Assembly: GCF_025965415.1 (NCBI RefSeq)
Contig: NZ_JAOPWY010000092.1
Coordinates: forward strand, 1-49,433
Reading direction: 5' to 3'
Length of the DNA: 49,433 nucleotides
Origin: Nocardioides sp.
Lineage (GTDB): Bacteria > Actinomycetota > Actinomycetes > Propionibacteriales > Nocardioidaceae
This document shows, piece after piece, positions 44,959 to 49,433 of this stretch. Under the pieces are notes generated by a model, which did not search any database, was not told where the DNA came from, and worked only from the letters and a program-made list of their open reading frames with translations. A program made the translations under genes and the position numbers. How positions within the stretch are numbered: the first letter of the stretch is position 1; each line of letters opens with the position of its first letter.

Positions 44959-45728
44959 CGCGCAGCTGCTCGGATCTCGACACCTGCTGCGGTCAGCGCG
45001 GCGCGGACCGCGTGTGCCATCTCGACCGCGCCCGGGCTGTCACCGTGGATGCACAGGGAGTCGGCGTCGATGCTGATGATGCTGCCGTCGATGGCCTCGA
45101 CCTCGTGGTGGGTGACCATGCGGGTCGCCCGACGGGCCACGTGCTCGACGTCGGTGAGGACGGCGCCGGGCTCGGACCTGCTGACCAGGGTCCCCTCGGG
45201 GGTGTAGGCGCGGTCGACGAACGCCTCGGTGATCACCCCGAGCCCCTCCTCGCGGGCTGCGGCCAACACCGCGGAGCCGGGCAGCCCGAGGATCTTCAGC
45301 GAGGGGTCGAAGGTCTTGGTCGCCCGGACGACCGCCCGTGCCTGCCCGACGTGGTGGACGACGGTGTTGTAGAGCGCGCCGTGCGGCTTCACGTAGGCGA
45401 CGCGCTGGCCGGCGGCCCGGGCGAATCCCTCCAGCGCTGCGATCTGGTAGAGCACCGCGTCGGCCAGGGACTCCGGCGACATGTCCATGAAGCGTCGGCC
45501 GAAGCCGGCCAGGTCCGGGTAGCCGACATGGGCGCCGATCCTCACACCCTCGGCGGCCGCGGTCGCGGTGGTCTGCCGGATCACCGTGGGGTCCCCGGCG
45601 TGGAATCCGCACGCGACGTTCGCACTGCTCACGAGCGACAGCATGGCGGCGTCGTCGCCGAGGCACCACGCGCCGTAGGACTCGCCGAGGTCGCAGTTCA
45701 GGTCGACCGCGAGGGGACCGGCGCTCAT
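44955..45728 (-). CDS. pxpA: 5-oxoprolinase subunit PxpA (LamB/YcsF family)
   Basis: 257 residues. The N-terminus [13 protein letters not shown] and [14 protein letters not shown] are the family signature (metal- and substrate-binding Asp, Glu and His residues); [15 protein letters not shown] and [10 protein letters not shown] follow. It forms the ATP-dependent 5-oxoprolinase with PxpB and PxpC encoded directly downstream. The start overlaps the amidase stop by four bases. Confidence 0.96.
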   Translation of the reverse strand: MSAGPLAVDLNCDLGESYGAWCLGDDAAMLSLVSSANVACGFHAGDPTVIRQTTATAAAEGVRIGAHVGYPDLAGFGRRFMDMSPESLADAVLYQIAALEGFARAAGQRVAYVKPHGALYNTVVHHVGQARAVVRATKTFDPSLKILGLPGSAVLAAAREEGLGVITEAFVDRAYTPEGTLVSRSEPGAVLTDVEHVARRATRMVTHHEVEAIDGSIISIDADSLCIHGDSPGAVEMAHAVRAALTAAGVEIRAAAR

Positions 45729-47146
45729 CGCTGTCTGCTCCCCGCGTCGACCTCCGGAGTCGGCGGACGCAGCCGGTGCCAGGTCGTGGCTCGCTCGTAC
45801 GCCGCGCCGACCTGGAGGACGGTCGCCTCGTCGAACGCGCGACCGATGATCTGCAGACCGAGCGGGAGGCCCTGCGCGTCGACACCGCACGGCACCGACA
45901 GCGCGGGCAGTCCGGTCAGGTTCGCCGGACACGACAGCCGCACGTAGGAGCTCATGATCGACTCGGAGTAGCTGTCGGTGATGTCCAGGACCGAGGCGTC
46001 GCGCAGGGCAGCGGAGGTCGGGAGGGTCGGGACGACCACGACGTCCGCGGTCGAGAGGATCTGCTGCCACTCGGCCTGGACGAGCCCGCGAGTGCGCTGG
46101 CCGTCGATGTAGTCCACCGCAGGCAGGCTCAGGCCAGCCTCCAGCAGGGTGCGGACGTCCTCGGTGTAGAGGTTGCCCAGCGGGCCGAGGCGGTGCCGGT
46201 GGTAGGCGCTGGCCTCGGCCATCATGATCGCGAACGTGGCGCCCATGTACGCCGGCGCGAGTGGGAGCTCGACCCGGACGACGGTCGCGCCCAGCTGCTC
46301 GAGCACCGCGAGGGACTGCTCGTAGGCGTCCTGCATGCCGGGGCTGAGGTTCTCGGCGTAGTGGTTGACCGGCACGGCGATCGTGAGTCCGTCGACCCCG
46401 TCGTCGAGGCGGGCCAGGTAGTCGGGGACCGGCACGTCGTGCGAGCCCACGTCGGCGGGATCGTGCCCTGCCATCACCTGCAGCGCTGCCGCGGCGTCGG
46501 CGACGTAACGCGTGAGCGGGCCGGCGTGGTCCAGGGACCAGCTCAGCGGCGCGATCCCGGACTTGCTCACCCGGCCGTAGGTCGGCTTGATGCCGACGAC
46601 GCCGCACAGCGCGGCGGGCATCCGGATGGAGCCGGCGGTGTCCGTGCCGAGCGCCATCAGGCAGGTGTCGAGGGCCAGTGCGGCCGCCGACCCGCCACTG
46701 GAGCCGCCCGGGACCCGGTCGAGGTCCCAGGGGTTGCCGGTCTGCGGGGTCGTGGACCCGAATGCGAACTCGTGGGTGTGGGTCTTGCCGAGGATGACCG
46801 CGCCGCCGTCGCGGAGCAGCCGGACGCTATGGGCGTCCACGGCGGCCGGCGGGGCGTCGGCCAGCGATCGCGAGCCCGCCCGGGTCACGCGCCCGGCGAC
46901 GTCGAAGAGGTCCTTCACCGCGATCGGGATGCCGTGCAGCGGGCCGCGGTCGATGCCGCGCCCGATCTCGTCCTCGGCCTGCTGGGCGGCGGTGAGCGCG
47001 TCCTCGGCGTAGACCTCGACGTAGGCGTTGACGGCACCGTCGACCTCGTCGACACGGGCCAGGCAGGCGCGGGTCAGCTCCACCGGCGAGAGCTCGCCAC
47101 GCCGGATCGCCGTCCGGGCGGTCAGGATGTCGAGGTCGCTGTTCAC
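45725..47146 (-). CDS. Amidase signature family amidohydrolase
   Basis: 473 residues. The Ser-cisSer-Lys triad is visible: Lys78 in IAVKDLFD, the serine pair in GGSSGGSAA (147-155) and the nucleophile Ser173 in [13 protein letters not shown]. The group includes AtzE-like, GatA-like and aryl-amide hydrolases. The GTG start, preceded by GGAG, overlaps a 50-residue ORF upstream. As part of the import and 5-oxoprolinase operon it probably releases glutamate, 5-oxoproline or a precursor from an imported amide; the substrate is not known. Confidence 0.93.
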   Translation of the reverse strand: MNSDLDILTARTAIRRGELSPVELTRACLARVDEVDGAVNAYVEVYAEDALTAAQQAEDEIGRGIDRGPLHGIPIAVKDLFDVAGRVTRAGSRSLADAPPAAVDAHSVRLLRDGGAVILGKTHTHEFAFGSTTPQTGNPWDLDRVPGGSSGGSAAALALDTCLMALGTDTAGSIRMPAALCGVVGIKPTYGRVSKSGIAPLSWSLDHAGPLTRYVADAAAALQVMAGHDPADVGSHDVPVPDYLARLDDGVDGLTIAVPVNHYAENLSPGMQDAYEQSLAVLEQLGATVVRVELPLAPAYMGATFAIMMAEASAYHRHRLGPLGNLYTEDVRTLLEAGLSLPAVDYIDGQRTRGLVQAEWQQILSTADVVVVPTLPTSAALRDASVLDITDSYSESIMSSYVRLSCPANLTGLPALSVPCGVDAQGLPLGLQIIGRAFDEATVLQVGAAYERATTWHRLRPPTPEVDAGSRQR

Positions 47147-47295
47147 TTCTCCACCCCTCGGCTCGGGTCGAACGACATCGCGACGGCCGCCTCGCCCAGG
47201 GGCACCGCGCGCATGCGCCCCAGCAGCAGGTTCAGCTCGGGCGACAGCGCGGGCAGCGAGTCGGGGGGCCCGACCGGTGCCGGCCTCCCTATCAC
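47143..47295 (-). CDS. Small 50-residue protein, possible AtzG-like amidase partner
   Basis: A 50-residue ORF from a GTG that overlaps the upstream permease stop (GTGA) and whose own stop overlaps the amidase start (GTGA). Both junctions make translation very likely. The sequence [34 protein letters not shown] ends in the pattern VPLG ... F-D-P, like AtzG-type (DUF4089) small subunits that bind AtzE-like amidases, though the N-terminus is shorter than in that family. The family assignment is tentative; the gene is real by overlap logic. Confidence 0.6.
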   Translation of the reverse strand: MIGRPAPVGPPDSLPALSPELNLLLGRMRAVPLGEAAVAMSFDPSRGVEK

Positions 47296-48164
47296 TCGTC
47301 GTCCTTCGCCGCGGCAGGAAGGTAGAGCTTCTTGGCGTCCCTCTCGAACATGACCAGGTAGACCAGCACCACCGCTAGGGAGGCGATGGCGATGATCGCA
47401 CCCAGGGAGTAGACGACGGGTGTCACGCGGATCGTCGTCACCGAGACGAGGGCGCGCGGGAGCGAGATGTCCTGTCCCAGCGCCAGGGCGCTGCGCTGGA
47501 GCTCGTCGAAGGAGAGCGTGAAGCCGAAGAGCAGGGACGCGAGCACCGCGGGGCGCAGGATCGGCAGCGTGACGTGCCGGAAGACCTGCAGCGCCGTGGC
47601 CCCGAGCATGGACGCCGCCTCCTCGATCTGCCGGTCGAAGCGGTTGAGGAAGATCATGAAGATCACGAACGAGAACGGAAGCGTCCACCCGACGTGCACC
47701 AGCAGGCCTGTGGTGTACCAACGCGGCTCGAGCTCGATCGCGGTGGCCAGGAGCCGGATGCCGAGGCCCACCACGATGCCGGGCGCGATCATGCCGAGCA
47801 GCAGGACGAAGAACAGCGAGTTACGGCCCCGGAACTGCTGGCGGAATGCGACGGCGGCTGAGAGCCCCAGCACCGTCGCCACGACGGCGGTCAGCCCCCC
47901 CAGCAGCAAGGAGAGCTGGAGCGGGCCCCAGTAGTCGGTGATCGGCTCGCCGGCGATCGTGAACAGCTCGATCCGGTCGGGGTGCAGCAGCTTCTCGTAG
48001 GAGATCATCGACAGGTTCGTGGGTGGGAACGTCGACGTCTGGTCCTCGGTGAACGACAGGCTGGTCATCACCAGCAGCGGCGCGTAGAGCGCGACCAGCA
48101 CCAGCAGGAGGAACCCCATGCTGACGAACTTGAAGATCCGCTGTCCTCGGGTCTGCACCTCCAC
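47292..48164 (-). CDS. ABC transporter permease, PotC-like
   Basis: 290 residues with six membrane segments. The EAA coupling motif reads EEAASMLGATALQVFRHVTLPILRPAV, typical of the spermidine/putrescine (PotC) class. Starts with GTG three bases after the preceding permease stop. It forms the membrane channel with the PotB-like subunit. Confidence 0.92.
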   Translation of the reverse strand: MEVQTRGQRIFKFVSMGFLLLVLVALYAPLLVMTSLSFTEDQTSTFPPTNLSMISYEKLLHPDRIELFTIAGEPITDYWGPLQLSLLLGGLTAVVATVLGLSAAVAFRQQFRGRNSLFFVLLLGMIAPGIVVGLGIRLLATAIELEPRWYTTGLLVHVGWTLPFSFVIFMIFLNRFDRQIEEAASMLGATALQVFRHVTLPILRPAVLASLLFGFTLSFDELQRSALALGQDISLPRALVSVTTIRVTPVVYSLGAIIAIASLAVVLVYLVMFERDAKKLYLPAAAKDDE

Positions 48165-48167
48165 GGC

Positions 48168-49073
48168 TCAGACCTCCTTCCGCAGGTCGTGGATACGGCT
48201 GAGCAGCCAGATGAGCACCAGGGCGATCACGAGCAGCGCAGCGGAGACCGCTGCGGCCATGGGCCACTGGAGCGTCTCGGCGTACCGCAGGGACAGTCCG
48301 GCGAGCATCGGGTTGGTGGCCCCGCCGACGATCTGCTCGGTCGCGAAGTCGCCGAGCAGGAACACGGTCGCGAAGAACGAGCCGGCGACGATCCCCGGCT
48401 TGGCGAGAGGGATCTCGACCTTCCAGAACGTCGTCCAGGGCGAGGCACCCGACATGCGTGAGGCCGCGAGGGTGTCGGCGTCGATCCGGGAGAGCCCGAA
48501 GTAGACCGGGCCGACGATGAACACGATGTACATCGACACCAGCGCGATCGTCATCGCCACCGAGTTGTACAGGAACGCCGAGCTGGGGCTGTCGATGATC
48601 CCGGCCTTGACGAGCGCCCCGTTCAGTACGCCCTTGTTGCCGAACATCGGGATCCAGGTGATGATCCGGATGACGTAGCTGACCCAGAAGGGAAGCACGG
48701 TGAGCATCAGGATGGCGGTCTGCATCGAGAGAGATCGCACGTGGCGGGCGATGAAGTAGGCCGCCGGGACGCCGATGCCGAGGATCAGCGTGAGCACCGT
48801 CAGCCAGGTGCGCACCGTCCACCAGACGATGCCCCAGAAGGTGGAGTCGGTGAGCATGAGGGAGTAGGTGGACGGGTCCCAGTCCTGGACCAGCTCGAAG
48901 CCGTCCAGGCGCCAGAACCCGACCGTGACCACGAAGACGACGGGCACGATGACCGAGACCGAGATCCAGATCAGCGCGGGCCATGCCAGGAGTGGGGGGA
49001 GAGCCTTGCGCCCGGTGGCCCCGCGGAGTGAGGGAGACCTGGTCTCGCTCTCGGTCTCGGTCGTCGTCGTCAT
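48168..49073 (-). CDS. ABC transporter permease, PotB-like
   Basis: 301 residues from an ATG with AAGGA upstream; a Thr/Glu-rich N-terminus (MTTTTETESETRSP) precedes six membrane segments. Its coupling loop is LAASRMSGASPWTTFWKVEIPLAKPGI. Together with the PotC-like subunit it makes the polyamine/opine-type transporter channel. The ATPase is not in the window and is expected upstream of the binding protein. Confidence 0.92.
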   Translation of the reverse strand: MTTTTETESETRSPSLRGATGRKALPPLLAWPALIWISVSVIVPVVFVVTVGFWRLDGFELVQDWDPSTYSLMLTDSTFWGIVWWTVRTWLTVLTLILGIGVPAAYFIARHVRSLSMQTAILMLTVLPFWVSYVIRIITWIPMFGNKGVLNGALVKAGIIDSPSSAFLYNSVAMTIALVSMYIVFIVGPVYFGLSRIDADTLAASRMSGASPWTTFWKVEIPLAKPGIVAGSFFATVFLLGDFATEQIVGGATNPMLAGLSLRYAETLQWPMAAAVSAALLVIALVLIWLLSRIHDLRKEV

Positions 49074-49099
49074 CGTGGTCCTTCTCAGAGCCCCTCGGG

Positions 49100-49433
49100 T
49101 CAGCTGGCGGTGAACTCGGTCCAGAGGCGCGAGTACTCGGCGAACTCGGCCGGGTACTGCTGCCACTCGGCAGTGTTCTGGATCCGGGACTCCAGCGAGG
49201 GCCGCTTGTCGGTGGCGCCGGCGTACCAGTAGTCCCAGTCGGAGATGTCGGGGTCGGTGGTGAAGGTGTTCTCGATGAGCGGCTTCACCAGGTCTGGGCG
49301 CGGGGTGTAGTAGCCCTGCGGAGCCATGATCTTGTGCGGCTCGCCACCGAGCCAGTAGTCGATGTAGTCGACGACCGTCTCGTAGTTCTTCGTCTCGGGG
49401 GAGACGAGGACGCCGTACCACCAGGCGTTGTTG
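49100..49433 (-). CDS. Extracellular solute-binding protein, C-terminal part (PotD-like)
   Basis: The last 110 residues are present; the gene runs off the window end. The sequence NNAWWYGVLVSPETKNYETVVDYIDYWLGGE and later KPLIENTFTTDP match the C-terminal lobe of PotD/PotF-like binding proteins. Ends 27 bases before the PotB-like gene, in the same direction. It should deliver the operon's substrate to the permease. Confidence 0.88.
   Translation of the reverse strand, partial: NNAWWYGVLVSPETKNYETVVDYIDYWLGGEPHKIMAPQGYYTPRPDLVKPLIENTFTTDPDISDWDYWYAGATDKRPSLESRIQNTAEWQQYPAEFAEYSRLWTEFTAS

Overview
The window looks like chromosome of a high-GC actinobacterium, most likely Nocardioides or a relative in Propionibacteriales (inference). 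Three things support this: nearly every codon ends in G or C; the gene order phoH-ybeY-corC-(cytidine-deaminase-like)-era ... leuA ... recO-uppS-zur-znuBCA-glyS-dusB-dgt-dnaG is an actinobacterial backbone; and many genes lie 6-8 bases downstream of a TANNNT-type -10 box, as expected for leaderless actinobacterial mRNAs.

Positions 1-12000. The tail of a HIT protein and a copper type II monooxygenase-like lipoprotein precede phoH, ybeY and a CNNM/CBS membrane protein, which are chained by 4-base overlaps. A methyltransferase and a divergent HxlR regulator follow. Next come a cytidine-deaminase-fold protein without catalytic residues (the actinobacterial era neighbour), a flavoprotein plus fatty-acid methyltransferase pair that probably makes 10-methyl branched fatty acids, a siderophore-interacting-type flavin reductase, era, and a LysR gene.

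Positions 12000-24500. A serine-hydroxymethyltransferase-like enzyme is divergent from the LysR gene, followed by two cell-envelope proteins. Then comes a complete upper route from 4-hydroxybenzoate to 3-oxoadipate: pobA, an IclR regulator and a PcaK-type importer on the minus strand, with pcaH, pcaG, pcaB and a fused pcaL on the plus strand. A shared 15-bp palindrome (TTCC-N7-GGAA) lies upstream of pobA, the regulator gene and the pcaK/pcaH divergence. A septum-formation-type lipoprotein, a flavodoxin-like protein and a methyltransferase complete this part.

Positions 24500-42500. leuA has a leader peptide with four consecutive Leu codons and a following hairpin. Next are an alpha/beta hydrolase, recO, uppS, a zinc-uptake operon (znuA-znuC-znuB-zur) behind two Zur boxes, glyS, a lipoprotein, dusB, an LAS-type peptidase behind a long structured leader, dgt, three small envelope or stress proteins on the minus strand, dnaG and a coupled 172-residue protein, then tRNA-Asn with a perfect hairpin. 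Two tandem-repeat arrays occupy intergenic spaces: an 83-bp period with three copies and a 29-bp period with five.

Positions 42500-49433. One tightly overlapping minus-strand operon encodes a PotD/PotB/PotC-like importer, a 50-residue ORF that may be an AtzG-like amidase partner, an amidase, the three 5-oxoprolinase subunits PxpA, PxpB and PxpC, and a DUF1445 protein (YcsI-type, related to D-glutamate cyclase). It reads as a scavenging pathway in which an imported amide is hydrolysed and routed through 5-oxoproline to glutamate. This is the best candidate here for an incompletely described system.
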